Shown here: one piece after another, positions 43,842-55,257 of the stretch
Layout: each line of letters opens with the position of its first letter
Position numbering within the stretch: position 1 is the first letter of the stretch
Assembly (NCBI GenBank): GCA_030374805.1
Contig: JARGSG010000207.1
Location: forward strand, 1,178,001-1,242,000
Reading direction: 5' to 3'
Length of the DNA stretch: 64,000 bases
DNA from: Gracilaria gracilis
Lineage: Eukaryota > Rhodophyta > Florideophyceae > Gracilariales > Gracilariaceae
Translations under genes and position numbers: made by a program
The notes under the pieces: model-generated
Database searches by the model: none
What the model was told of the DNA's origin: nothing
What the model saw: only the letters and a program-made list of their open reading frames with translations

Positions 43842-43919
43842 AATACTCCCCCCTTAAAAGCATTTATTTTCCTCCATTAGCGTCATTCTTTCCATCGCAA
43901 TATATCGTTTTAAAACTCA

Positions 43920-44407
43920 TCAATGCTGTGGGGAACCATTGGGAACAGGCCGATTTTCGAAGACTCCATGATGATTTGGGAGTAAAACCATGTTGATATG
44001 AGTGTCTTTTGGAAATTCTTCTATTTGTAGTAAAGCTCCTTCGACAGCATTAAAGAACATATTGGCTGGATCCGTATTAAGATGTCCATATTGAGAAACA
44101 ATGTAGCAATAAAGGAACAAAATGAATTCTTCATGAATAGTATCCATAATTCCGTCTTCATAAATATCGAACAGTTCTCGCAAGAGCAAGGTATTTTTTC
44201 AGTCAAGAAAGGTCCTGAAAGTTGTAAGAATGCGAAGCAAGTGGGACAGTATGCCCAAGCTAAACGGCATCTTTCGGAAAGATCGTCCGTAACATCATCG
44301 AACCAGTTCAGCATTCTTCGTACACCAAGTTCAATGCGGCTGTAGAATTGGCTTACATTGTCGATTTGGAGGTTGTTCGCAGTGACGACGGCGTTGTTGT
44401 TCGACAT
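43920..44407 (-). pseudogene. Extra ORF downstream of gypsy-1 integrase
   Basis: An ATG at 44,407 opens MSNNNAVVTANNLQIDN, then LAWAYCPTCFAFLQLSGP; a frameshift near 44,190 leads to LFDIYEDGIMDTIHEEF, a segment with DPANMFFNAVEGALLQIEEF, and a stop at 43,920. About 160 residues, same strand as pol, between integrase and 3' LTR, a place where gypsy elements carry extra genes. No family recognised. Confidence 0.45.
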
Positions 44408-44751
44408 GATGTGTATTCTTCGATTAACGTTGGTGAAGCTGATGTGATGAGAGTCTGACTATCGACCCTTTGATTCTCAGTTTCGTCTGTGTTTTTAGAG
44501 TGAACGAGGTATTAGAGACGACTGGTGCGAATGCGGTGGTCAAGAATCTTCTCAATGCGGTTGCCTGGAACTATGATGAGCTTTTCCGCTTTCAGATAAG
44601 TTACATCTTTGTGCTGGTTCTCAGTACTTGTAGGTTGCACAAACGGTTTCAACAAGGACACATAGAAGGTATGATGAATTCGTTCGAGCTTTTTCGTTAG
44701 TTCTATTTCATACGATCGAGCTTTGGCAAGGACCTTACGTACCGTGTATGG

Positions 44752-45720
44752 TCATATGAATTTCGGGGATAGTTTTTTTGCACGTCCTTCTTTCAAATTT
44801 AGGTTCTTGACTGAAAGCATAACTTTATCACCAACTTTGAATAATTGTTCCTTTCGTTTCGTGTTGATATCGTCCACCAATTTCAAATTAGTAGCTTCAA
44901 TCGATGATTTTGCGACTTTAGTTGCATATTTAATGTTATCAATGAATTCGGCTGTAGCTTCATTACTTCTTTCGATTTCATCATGGTGAAGGAAATCCGA
45001 AATAGTAACTGGATGATGACCATATTCTATGAAAAACAGTGTTTCCTTTGTGGCTTCATTACTATAATTGTTATATACAAACTCTAGACCAGGGAGATAA
45101 ATATCCCAATCTCTTCGTGCGTAACTCATAAAACAACGTAACATTTCTTCCAATGTTCGAAAAGCACGTTCAGATTGTCCATCAGTTTGGGGATGAAACG
45201 CAGTAGAAAGATTGAGTTTCACCTTCAAGATAATCATTAGTTCCTTCCAGAAATTCCCAGTTAATCTTGAATCTCTGGCGGAAACTATGTCAAGGGGCAA
45301 TCCTTAATGCTTATACATTTCTTTGTAGAATACTTCAGCAGTGTCTTTAGCATTGACATTGCTTTTCATACCAATGAAATGCGTTCTTTTTTGATAGTAT
45401 ATTCTCCAACACAAGGGTCGGACGCATTTCATCCTTGGTTTTGGGCGAGAAAAAAGTGAAGTCCATGGATATCACTTCCCACTTCGTATGTAGAGGAGGA
45501 AATAGAGGAAGAATTCCAGCCATATTTTGATCGTTAGTCTAAGATGCTTAACATTTAGGACAACTTCTTACAAATTCTTTGACTTCCTTATTCATTCCGG
45601 GCCAAAAGAAATATTTTTTTATTAAAGTTATCGTACGTTGACTTCCCCTGTGAGCTCCAAGCAACGATTTTTGGTTATCACTAATGATTTGTATATCAGA
45701 AATGCACAAACGTTGTTCGA
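44752..45720 (-). pseudogene. Gypsy-1 integrase
   Basis: The clear part is the frame 45,300-44,752: SARDSRLTGNFW (second catalytic Asp), AFHPQTDGQSERAFRTLEEMLR (catalytic Glu), then the C-terminal basic region. Upstream, after a TAA at about 45,304, other frames read VISMDFTFF with the first Asp. Broken by the stop and frameshifts. Confidence 0.8.
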
Positions 45721-45817
45721 AGTATAGTCTTTTGTTCCTCCAGTGAAATGGTTCTTTAACTTCATTGAAAACCTCTCCAAAGCATTGATCTAGTTTATAT
45801 CCTTCGGTTATTTTCTT

Positions 45818-46586
45818 TCAAGTTTCATCTTTTATCTTAATTTTAGTTATGTTTAAAAGTTTTCTGATGATATTAGAAGAAACCTTTTCCTTTTCTTTGT
45901 GTTTGCGAGACAAAGCATCGGCAAGTTTATTTTCTTTTCCTTTTAGATATTTGATTTTATAATCAAACTTTTGCATAAACTGTACCCTTCTTGCTCGTTT
46001 TCTGGAAAATAATTTTTGCGATTCCAAATACTTAAGAGGGTGATGATGAGTTAAGATGATAAACTTAGATCCATGTATATAGGATCTCCATGTTTCAAGA
46101 GCATGAACAATAGCTAATAAATCTTTTTCATGTGTCGAATAACCTTGTTCGGCACTTGATAATTTTCTAGAGGGATAAGCTACGGGTCTGCTTCCTGATT
46201 CATCTATTTTGAGTAACTACAGTGCCTACTCCTGTTTCAGAAGCATCCGCTGTTCATTCATATGGTTTCTTTGGATCAGCACATCTTAAGATTGGTGTGT
46301 TACTTAACAGAATTTTAAGATTGTCAAAAGCATTCTGCTGTTCTTCTTTCTATTGAAATGGAATACTCTTCTTTGTAAGGTCAGACAGGGAGCAGCTGTC
46401 TTTGAGAAGTCTTTAACAAACCTTCTATAATAATTGCATAATCCAAGGAAGCTTTGAACTTCTGTTATATTGGAAGGTATTTCCCAATTACTGATAGCTT
46501 CAGTCTCCTTTGGACTGACTTTAATTTCTTCAGAAGTTATAATGTGTCCCAAGTATTCGATGAAACTTTTCATGAATTCACATTTG
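45818..46586 (-). pseudogene. Gypsy-1 RT C-terminal part and RNase H
   Basis: After the gypsy-2 insertion the RT resumes KCEFMKSFIEYLGHII, then VQSFLGLCNYYRRFVKDFSK; RNase H follows in several frames, ending FDYKIKYLKGKENKLADALSRK at 46,027-45,818. Stops interrupt the middle. Confidence 0.8.
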
Positions 46587-46591
46587 GATAA
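46587..46591. repeat. GATAA target duplication of gypsy-2, left
   Basis: Pairs with 58,329-58,333; deleting gypsy-2 and one copy restores the RT reading YGKLSKCEF. Confidence 0.95.
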
Positions 46592-47382
46592 TGTAGTGCA
46601 ATGCCGCAATGGGGAAAGAACCACGAAGACGTTCGGGATCTTCCTCACACGAGGTAGCAAAGCAAGCAGAACCCTTCCAGGGATGACACGGCTAAGTCGG
46701 GGTGTAAGGCCGAGGTCACCCTTCACGACGAGCGTAGGAAGGTGAGACAAGAAGGTATTCCGCGTGAGCGGCGTGTGTGTGTTATCCACCAAGGAGGCGA
46801 AGTGTCCACAGTGTGGCGAGTGCGACGCGGTGTCAGCACAGGCTGCGAGTGGCGGAGTAACCACCCGAAAGCAAGGGGAAAAAGGGAAAGGAAAGGAAAA
46901 GGGGAGTCCACAAAATGTGGTTAAGGATACGGCAAAGCCGGTGGAAACCTTATACAAGGGCGAACGCGACAGGGATTGGTAAATACTCCCAATAGTGGGT
47001 TCGTTTAGGGGATGCAGGGAGGATAGACAGTCCGTAGGCTACGGGATATCTCTCCAAGGAGGAGTTGAGTACCGCCGAAGGCGAAGCAGTCTAGAGCCAA
47101 AACCCTGGTTGCGGGAGGTTTACTGGGTGCGACGGCAGAGTTGCCGGCGCACTAAGTAGTGTAGCTCGCCTCCCGTACTGTACGGCAAATACAATAATAA
47201 TCTAGAATACCCCCATAAAGAGTGCAGAATTACCAGCCATGCTGTGTCAACCTCCTGGACTCTGCCGTGTCCCACGTGTCCCATCCACCAACGTGGCCGT
47301 CGTATGTAGTCATAATTAACCCAGCCGACATTTCGGAAATAACTTAGTCATAGGAATCCCTCAAGGAGGGCGTTGCACTTCA
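46592..47382 (-). repeat. Gypsy-2 3' LTR
   Basis: 791 bp, TGTAGTGCAA to TTGCACTTCA, nearly identical to the 5' LTR at 57,538-58,328. The plus-strand frames across it are shadows. Confidence 0.95.
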
Positions 47383-47396
47383 TATCCCTTTCCTTA
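47383..47396 (-). promoter_or_regulatory. Gypsy-2 polypurine tract
   Basis: On the minus strand AAGGAAAGGGATA lies directly before the 3' LTR start (TGAAGTGC), the place where plus-strand DNA synthesis is primed. Confidence 0.75.
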
Positions 47397-47624
47397 GCCG
47401 GGGGCGCGACGCTTTTTGCGAGCGACGCAATGGCGGACTAAGGCTATAAAGAAACGACCTCCTCCGGCTCGCCGGCAATTCCCTTCGACCCAGCGCACAC
47501 CACACCTGCCTATGCAGCGCATACTTTTGCACGAGGCGAATCCCTCCGACAACTCGTTCCCTGAGCCTCACCAGCGCACTTAACTCCCCCGGCTACGCCG
47601 GTTATCGACTTAACCATCACCGAA
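47397..47624. other. Spacer before the antisense ORF of gypsy-2
   Basis: No gene; probably holds the promoter of the plus-strand ORF at 47,625. Confidence 0.4.
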
Positions 47625-49433
47625 ATGTCCGGTCAGCAACCGAACCACCCTCCCCAGGGATATTTCACCGGCTTCCAGTCCGTCCCCCTGCCACTGGGCA
47701 ACACCAACCAACAACTTCCGCAAGGCGGCAACCAACCTGCGCAAGCAGGGGCGCTCCCGACGACGCAGCCCACGGCTCAGCCGTCTAACCAACCCGTTGC
47801 GGAGGCAGGCCTGCTAGCGCCTCACCCGATGGGGGGAGTCATACCAGCCGGCATGCCGGTGCGCGTCTGGCCGCATTACGATACCCTGGTGGGGTTGAAT
47901 CCGAACAATCGGTCCCACGCCCTAAAAGTGAGGCACGCGCCCTGGCATCATCCATTGGCAGTCCTCAATGAGGCATTGGTCATGGCGTACGCTGATGCGA
48001 CCAACACCGTTCCGGGGGACCTACCCGCCGACGCCACGGGGTCGTGGGATTGGAGGAACCGCATTGCGATTCCTACCCATCATATCCGTCGTGACGGCAG
48101 ACAATCGGTGGCGAGCGCACACGCGGCGCTCGTCATGCTCGGTTACCAACGGCTTCGCCAGGCTCCATTTGAGTTCCCGATCCCCGCGGGGTACGACTTT
48201 GATGTCGCGTTTTACCGCACACGCGGAGAGATGACGTACTGCGACCGCCTCGCGGCGTTAGAAACCTTCGCATGGAGGAACTTTCCCGCAGCGCGGCAAA
48301 CAGCCATGTGCTGGGAGCGACCGATACTTCGGGCTCAGTTCCGCTACCTTCCCCAGGCGTCCTGGTCGAACTTCCTTCAGAACTTCATCCAATATGAACG
48401 CCGTTGGCGCTCCCGATTCGGGTTCTTCGTTCCGTACCAAAACGTGGAGGTAGAGCGCATCACTGCACCCCACCGACGTGGTCGGTACGTCCCACTCCCA
48501 GAGTGGTGGTCCTCCCTGGAGGCGTGCCGGGGGTGGTATGTTGAACTGCCCCCGGTCTTCACCTATATGGGGTCGTTCCTCCTCACGGACCTCTGGTCGG
48601 GGCTATGGTCGATTGTGGTGACCGAGTGGGCTACCCGCTTCGCGGCATACGTCCTCACCGAGGCCTACGACCAGTATCGGCTTTGGTACGTACAACACCG
48701 CCTGCGGGCAGCCATCCGTAGCCTGGAATTGCGAATCCCCCTTGGGGGTACTGCCAACGAGGAAGAAATGCTGGGGCTACTCGATTACATCGAGAACGTT
48801 CAGTGGGACGAGGTTCCCATCGAACAGAGTGGCCGTCGAGACGGTGGTAGTGGCGGTTCCGGTCCCGGACTCGGGCGCAATACCCCGCTCGCGGGCGACT
48901 TCGTGTATTTCGACCCGTGGGACTCCCAGGAAATCAGCCGCGAGCAAGCGGAAGAATTCCAGGCTGCCCCGCGTTAAATCCCCAGCGACCACCCGCGAGG
49001 GTACGTCGACTCGGACGATTATTATCACGCTTACAGCGGGGGCGATCCAATGGTGGATAACGACCCCGGTGCATCGGGCGAGATGGTCGAAGACGACGGT
49101 GACGAAGCCGGCGCGGTCGGGAATGACAACCAAGTTGGCAACGCTCCGGCGGAGCCGGGTTCGAATACTCCCGCTGATCCCAATACGGGGCAGTCCGCTG
49201 CGGCGGTGACGACGGAACAAGAGGATGGTCCTCCTCCGCCTTTGGCGAGCGCTGGATCAGGCAATCCCAGTTCTGGGCCGCTGAATGAGCACGAGATCAT
49301 TGCTCGCTTTCTGCGTGGTGCAGGCCTCAGCGCCACCGAAGCTTCGGGTGATGTCGTCGAAATGGCGGATGCCCTGGCGAACCGCCTCGGCGGGGGTGCT
49401 CCACCTAGTGGGGGTAGCGGCTCAAACCACTAG
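47625..49433 (+). pseudogene. Antisense accessory ORF of gypsy-2, unknown protein
   Basis: ATG at 47,625 (GAAATGTCCG); 450 codons to a TAA at 48,975, after which the same frame is open to 49,433, for about 600 codons in all. The protein has a Gln/Pro-rich start, a Trp/Tyr/Arg-rich globular middle (FAWRNFPAARQTAMCWERP, NFIQYERRWRSRFGFF, WYVELPPVFTYMG), a Gly/Ser linker and an acidic tail ending in a small helix (HEIIARFLRGAGLSATEA). No clear signal peptide or membrane anchor of an envelope protein; hydrophobic segments near residue 310-330 are weak. It lies opposite to pol, between the chromodomain and the 3' LTR, like the antisense extra ORFs known in some plant elements. Capsid-like or regulatory roles are possible but unproven. 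Confidence 0.6.
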
Positions 49434-49580
49434 TGCCCATCCCGGGTTGTCTTCCGGTTCGACCCGCTTTTTCATGACAACATGATGAACACAACGTAAA
49501 CTTCCCATACTCGACGGTCCTTCTTCAATTATACTTCTATTCGGTCTTCCTTCTTTTATTCCGTCCTGGACGGTTACCAA

Positions 49581-49862
49581 TTATCCCACTTGAGCTCTTT
49601 CCAGCGTGCCTGGTAGTGCGGTGCCGGCGCGCTGGTGATACTGTACGACCCGTGATCGGGGTAGATGTTCGATCGGTTCCTCTGTATCCCCTTCGGGGCC
49701 ATAGCCGTACCAACGGACGCGGTAGAGCAGGTCGCCGTTCCCGTCGTAGGAATGCCCGATTACTCGGTCGACGACGTACTCCTGCACGTACACTTCCCGG
49801 CCTTGCCGTGTTGTCGTCACTTCGCGTGGAGCGGTCCATTCATGGGAGAAAATGTCCCTCAA
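49581..49862 (-). CDS. Gypsy-2 chromodomain
   Basis: The frame encodes YVVDRVIGHSYDGNGDLLYRV, then RWYGYGPEGDTEEPIEHL: aromatic cage-like Tyr and Trp residues, and the W-x-G-Y-x-P-E-x-x-T-x-E-P pattern typical of chromodomains at the end of chromoviral integrases, used to target chromatin. It starts with TTG and is offset from the preceding frame (50,503-49,859), which reads the Pro/Thr-rich linker, by one base; the pol polyprotein therefore has frameshifts at about 50,450 and 49,870. Confidence 0.85.
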   Translation of the reverse strand: MRDIFSHEWTAPREVTTTRQGREVYVQEYVVDRVIGHSYDGNGDLLYRVRWYGYGPEGDTEEPIEHLPRSRVVQYHQRAGTALPGTLERAQVG

Positions 49863-50503
49863 GAGGTGTCGGGGCCCACCAAGGTGGTATCAGTGCCGTC
49901 CCTACAGGGTGCTGGTATCCCACTTGGGTGGTAGTCTCCCCGTATTGCAAGTCTGCGTGGGTCGATCCGCCTTGGCGATGACGTTGTCGTCATATCCCCC
50001 GGCGGGGGTGCTCCGCGCTCAGCGGGAAGGGGCGCGTGCGGTGCCTCCTCCCGCGTAAGGGCACGTGACTCCAACAATGGTTGGCTAGAATTTGCCCTAG
50101 TCCGATCCGCCTTCCTGGCGCGTGGACACTTCAACGGCTGCACCGTGCCCTGCTGGCTTGGCACCCCGCGTGCGGTGGCTATTTCCGGTAAGCCGGTGTG
50201 TGCTGTGCTGGTCCCGTGTGGGGCGTGTACAGCACTCTTCCCGTGTGGGGCGTGTACAGCCGGCGCTGTGCCCGCTATTTGGGGAGGTTTCGACTTGGTC
50301 GGGCGTAGTGTGCCGTCGTAGACGGGTGCCAACTCTGGAGCGGCCGGTCTCGTGCTGGCAGTGCCAGGTTCTACCGAGACGCTCGGAATGCGACTGCGCA
50401 AGCCCGCTTTGCCCTGCATGGGGGTAGTTGCTTTGCCACGACGTGTTGCATTCCCAGTGCTGGGTTCCTCTGCCGCAGCGTCCTCTCGGCCGGAGGGCGC
50501 CAC
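49859..50503 (-). pseudogene. Gypsy-2 linker between integrase and chromodomain
   Basis: An open frame rich in Pro, Ala, Ser and Thr, with a tandem repeat (VHAPHGKSAVHAPHG; 24-bp units at about 50,213-50,262). It bridges the pol frame and the chromodomain frame. The low-complexity composition fits a linker, not a domain. Confidence 0.5.
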
Positions 50504-53500
50504 TGACAGGTGCTAACGAACGTTCCCCAAAGGAGTGGTGTTCTCCAGGTGCTGCGGCAACTGCGATGCAGGTTCAACTGCCTCCAAGGAGGGTTCGTCG
50601 ACGTTCGGGGACGACACACCCTGAGGGGGGCTTGGCACTGCAGCTCGACTGTCATTCCGCGAGAGCGGCAGCGATCTTGCGGCACCTTCCCGTGCTTCAC
50701 GGCGTGAATTCCGTTGCGACGGCGAAAGATCTCCATCGGAGCAGCTGTTTCCCTCCCCCTCCTTAGACGGAGCAACGGGTGGTGCGTTGGGGGTCCCGCT
50801 TGGCGGGTGATAATCCTACCATGGGCGGTAGAAGAAGAAGGCTTTGGGCCATGTAGGCCTGAGTGTTCCGGCTGTGCCGGCGTTTCCGATAACATCGGAA
50901 TATCTAAGAGGCCCCGGGTGGGGTGTGGTAGAACTGAAGGTCGTTCGACCACAGATGTTCCCGGATTGTCCGGTGTTGCTGTACCCGTAGAAACGGAAGT
51001 AATGTCCAGTACTACCTCCGATGAGGGTGGAGGGGCCAGGACAACGCGATCGCGGGATAACCGCTCGTGCGTATTTCCCATCTTCACCACAACAGTGTCG
51101 GTAGTTGTAGAGATCACCCTGAAGGGGCCGTCCGCCACTGGCGAGAGTTTGTGACGCCTTTCCCGTTCCGGGTTATAGTACTCCTTTCGTACATAGATGT
51201 AGTTACCAACCGCGATTGGCGGAGTGTCAGGACGCCGTAAGCGGTTGTCAAAATCACGCTTGTAAGCGGCCTGGGCACGTTCGATAGACTTCCGCGTAGC
51301 GGGAACCAACTTGGTGAGCCATTGTTTCCAATTGTTACGGTAGTCGTCCACGGATGGGAAGGTTCCAAGCGTAGCTTGCGGTTCCAACGCCACAGGCGGG
51401 GGCAAACGGGATAGTACCAAGTCAAATGGCAATACCCCGGTAGTCCGGTGAACCTGAGTGTTGTAGGCGAAGGTAATCGCATCAGTGTACAGATCACAAG
51501 TCTTTGGGTGGTCAGCAACGTACGAACGCAGAGATGCGAGCATTGTCCAATTAAACCGTTCGACTTGCCCATTACATTGGGGATGATAAGTAGTTGTGAA
51601 CAGGTTCTTTACATCCAGGATGCGACACACATCCTGGAAGAACCTGGACGCAAACTGCTTTCCGTTGTCGGATAACAACTCCACTGGAGGTCCATACGCA
51701 AATACCCAATGAGTAGCGAACGCGTTAGCCACCGTGAAGGCGGATATCCTCCGAAGAGGGACTGTCCGAACCAGCTTCGAGAAGTGGTCGGTGATGAAAA
51801 GTAAAAACTTGTTGCCCCGCCTCGTTGTGAGGAGTGGTCCGAGAATGTTGATCGCGACAAACTTGAGCGGTGCTCTGGCGGGGAAAAGCTTCAGTGCCTT
51901 GCTGTTCTTCCGAAGTTTAACTCGGTTCTTTGCACATTCTGTACAGAAGCGTACCATGGCGTAGCAATCCACCACCATGGCGGGCCAGTAAAAGTCCCTT
52001 CTCAGGGTGAGATAAAGCTTCCGGCCTCCGGCGTGACCACCAAACTTCGGGTAGTGCGTTAAATGCAACACCCGCGACTGCAGGGAATGTGGAACTACGA
52101 CTTGTGGGTTTGCCTCAACTGTCCTTATGAGGTATCCTCGGTCGTTCACCTCGAAAGAGAGTACTGCACCACCGTTAAGACGGGCGCGTATCCCTACACA
52201 AAAGGGGTCTCCGAACTGCTCTCTTACCAGTTCTTCTGGAGTAATGGGAACAAAATTCCCCGGTGTGGGTTTCTCAGTGGCACCCTCGCCAGAGGCGAGG
52301 AGTTCGTCAAAGTCAGCATCCATATCCAGATCTTCCAGCCAATCCGGATCTTTCGGTTCTATTCCGTCCACGACGAAGCACGGGATTTCATCATCTTCGG
52401 TTGCGAGGGCTTCCCCACTCGTGGGTAGACGCGAAAGCGCATCAGCCTGAGTGTTCAACGCTCCCTTCTTATATATGACTGTGAAGTCGTATTCGGCTAA
52501 GCGGAGTCTCCACCGCATGAGGCGGCCTGATGGATCCGAGATATTCATCAACCACCTCAATGAGGAATGATCCGTGTATACGGTAAAGTGAACACCCATA
52601 AGATAGAGTCGGAGAGTGGAAAGCGCCCACACAACTGCGAGACACTTTTTCTCTGATACAGAGTAGTTCCGTTCGTGAACGTTCAGCGAACGCGACCAAT
52701 AACCAATTGGCTTCCGTTCCCCTTCTGGGGTGGTTTGAAAAAGAGCGCAACCGACTTGGTAGTCAATCGAGTCCGTGTCCACGGAGTACGGCAATCCCAA
52801 TTTGGGTAACGATAGGATCGATGCTGACGTGACAGCCTCCTTTAAGGAGTTGAACGCATCCGCTTGCGCGGGCGTTAAGAGCTCCAGTTTCGGTGGCTGT
52901 CCTTTACGCAGTAGCGCGTTAAGCGGCGCCGTGATATCCGAAAAGTTCGGAATGAACCGGTGATAGACGTTGACTAGCCCCAGAAATGACAGGAGTTCCG
53001 TCTGCGTACGGGGTTGCTTTGCCTCAACGATGGATTTGACGCGAGCTTCCTCGATCGACAGCCGTCCAGGACGGATCACGTGTCCCAGATACTTGATCGT
53101 ATCTGTGAAGAACTCACATTTCCTCAGCTTGAGGGTAATACCAGCATCCCGTAACACGGTTAAGACTTCCCGCACGTGGGTGAGATGGTCGTCGAGGTTA
53201 TCTGAGAAGACGATGATGTCATCCAGATATACCAAACACGACCGCCACTTGAACCTGTTGAGCAGGATTTCGACCGCTCGTTGAAACGTAGCGAGAGCGT
53301 TGGTTACACCAAACGGCATCCGCTTGAAGCGGTAGGACCCAGAGTGACAGACAAACGCTGTCTTGTTGTGGTCCTCTTCCCTTACAGGTACTTGCCAATA
53401 TCCCCAATTGGCATTCAACGCCGTGAACACGGTCGCATCGCCAAGCGAGTCAATGCACTCGTCCATACCCGGTATAGGGTAGCTGTACCGTACAGTTACG

Positions 53501-54222
53501 GCGTTGAGCCGGCGGTAGTCGATACAAAATCGCCACATGCCGTCGGCCTTCAATGCCAGTACAACTGGAGAAGTCCAGGGTGACTGAGCGGGTTCAATCA
53601 CCCCGGCGCGGAGCATCTTGTCCACTTGGAACTGCTCCTCCTCCCGAGCTTTCGGTCCTGCCCTGTACGGGGGTTGCGCAACCGGACGCGCGTTCGGCAA
53701 CAAGTCGATACGGTGTTCCGTCGCAGAAATCTCTCCAAGAGAGCCATCCCACATAGTGGTAAATTCCCGTAGCATTTTACGGAGTCGATCGCGGTGCGAA
53801 TCCGGTACATGACCGAGGTCCAGCTCTTCGAGAGCCTTCACCGGGTCAAGCGGGTCGTAGCTTGTGGGACCACGCTGTCCTGTGTCGGAAACAGGTTGCA
53901 AATCCGAATCATTCGGCGACTTCTCCGTTGAAACGGCGGTGTCCTCCCCCTCCTTAGACGAAGCGTCGGGGTTCTTTGAACTGTCTCCCTCCTTGGAGGT
54001 AACCAATCCGAGAACATCGGCAGCAGTCATCCGCGTCGGGAGCATCACGAGCGTGTGCGGGGTGACTGATCCAATCACTTGGTTTTTTACCAGATACTTG
54101 GGCTTGGTGCCAAGGTTGGCAACGAAGATTCGAAACGGAGTATCCGGGTGCACCTGCACAATTCCGTTTGCAACGGCGAGTTGACACTTCTCGTACAACG
54201 AGGAAAGGGGCTATACGACCCG
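50371..54222 (-). pseudogene. Gypsy-2 pol: RT, RNase H, integrase
   Basis: 1,275 codons from about 54,198, preceded in frame by a TAG (54,210-54,212) that replaces a sense codon in VVxPLSSLYEK. RT at residues 150-400: FCIDYRRLNA, ALNANWGYWQV, MPFGVTNA, YLDDIIVFSD, LGHVI. RNase H at 420-590: YSVDTDSIDYQVG, YTDHSSLRWL, NTQADALSRL. Integrase from 690: HHCC zinc region (GHAGGRKLYLTLRRDFYWP, CTECAKNR), VAINILGPL, LLSDNGKQFAS, PQCNGQVERFN, then the GPY-like region (DGPFRVI). In motif A of RT and at the first integrase acid the expected Asp is Asn. The last 200 codons leave the true frame. Confidence 0.9.
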
Positions 54223-54280
54223 AATGCCGTGTTGACGGGAGTTGACCTTCACCATAACCTGGGACTCCGGCGGTAAAGAA

Positions 54281-54571
54281 CCCTACAAACCTCGAATATG
54301 GCCCAAATATGGCCGAGATATGGCCGAAATGTGGCCGTTTAACTCGAAAAGTTGTGAGAACGTTTAAAAAGCAGAGATAAACAAGTTTCATTTTTCTTCA
54401 TATGGCCGAAATATGACCCCAATGTGGCCTAGATATGGCCGAAGTGTACACGTGTCAGTTGGCTAAAGTCCTTTATTTCCGTAGTTACACGTTCTCTGAA
54501 ATTTTTGAGCTAAACGGTCACATTTCGGCCATATCTCGGCCATATTTGGGCCATATTCGAGGTTTATAGGG
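54281..54571. mobile_element. 291-bp MITE in gypsy-2
   Basis: Inverted repeats of about 60 bp begin CCCTACAAACCTCGAATATG on the left and CCCTATAAACCTCGAATATG read inward from the right; they contain TATGGCC words. GAA flanks both sides (54,278-54,280 and 54,572-54,574). Removing it and one GAA restores the coding join VAASVSLPPESQVMV between protease and RT. No coding capacity. A 3-bp duplication fits a PIF/Harbinger-mobilised MITE. Confidence 0.9.
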
Positions 54572-55257
54572 GAAACCGACGCGGCAACGCGGAGCTTCGT
54601 GAACTCCCGCGTGGCGGGCGATGGTTCCTGCGCAGCAGGCAGCGTAACTTGCTTCTGTGAAGCGCGCTTAAGCGGGCGACGGACAATCGGTACCGATGAT
54701 CCGTCGTCGAGTTCCACACGCCTGAGGCGGGGCCGGATTGCTTCGACAAACCTGTCGCAGTAGTCGCATCCCAGTATAACTGGCGCAGCCAACGAACGGC
54801 AAGCGACAAAGTCGAGCTTCACCATAGAGATGCCCAACCGGACGACCAAGTCGACGGTTCTCACCGTTGATAACGGGTTGTTATTCGCGTCAGCGACGTT
54901 CGGGACCGCTTCGGAGCGGATACGAGACCGCACCAGCGGGGGCAATACGGACTCCACGACGACGTTCGGGCCAGCATTTGTGTCCAGGACAGTTAGAAGT
55001 CTTACCAGAAACTGGGGGTGGAGGCCAAGATCAGCGTAAACTTTATAGTTTCGCTTGGCCATGACCATGATTCTATCCGGGATCCGGTTATTCTTTACCC
55101 GTATCCACGGTCGACGCAGAACACCCAAGTGTTCTGAATCCGCGTCAGCGGTGTCACTCCTTGACAGGATCTTCGCCGGGGAGCGAGGCAACGACGCCTC
55201 GGGCGTCCTCAACCTCGACTCTGAGGGCGCCTCTCCCTGAGGGGAGACTCCCATCAT
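54572..55257 (-). CDS. Gypsy-2 protease region
   Basis: The frame 55,257-54,463 opens at ATG overlapping the previous frame's stop. VLDTNAGPNVV is the aspartic protease active site (D-T-N-A-G), followed by LVVRLGISMVKLDFVA and a VILGCDYCD flap/second-half motif. The last codons (54,571-54,463) belong to the MITE. Cleaves the polyprotein during particle maturation. Confidence 0.8.

Noticed and set aside
46742..46982. Small ORFs in the LTRs (repeated at 57,688-57,928)
   Set aside because: They recur only because the LTRs are duplicated; composition and length give no support for a gene.
54281..54571. TATGGCC words as a tandem repeat in gypsy-2
   Set aside because: The words lie in two inverted blocks flanked by GAA and explain a MITE with long inverted repeats.
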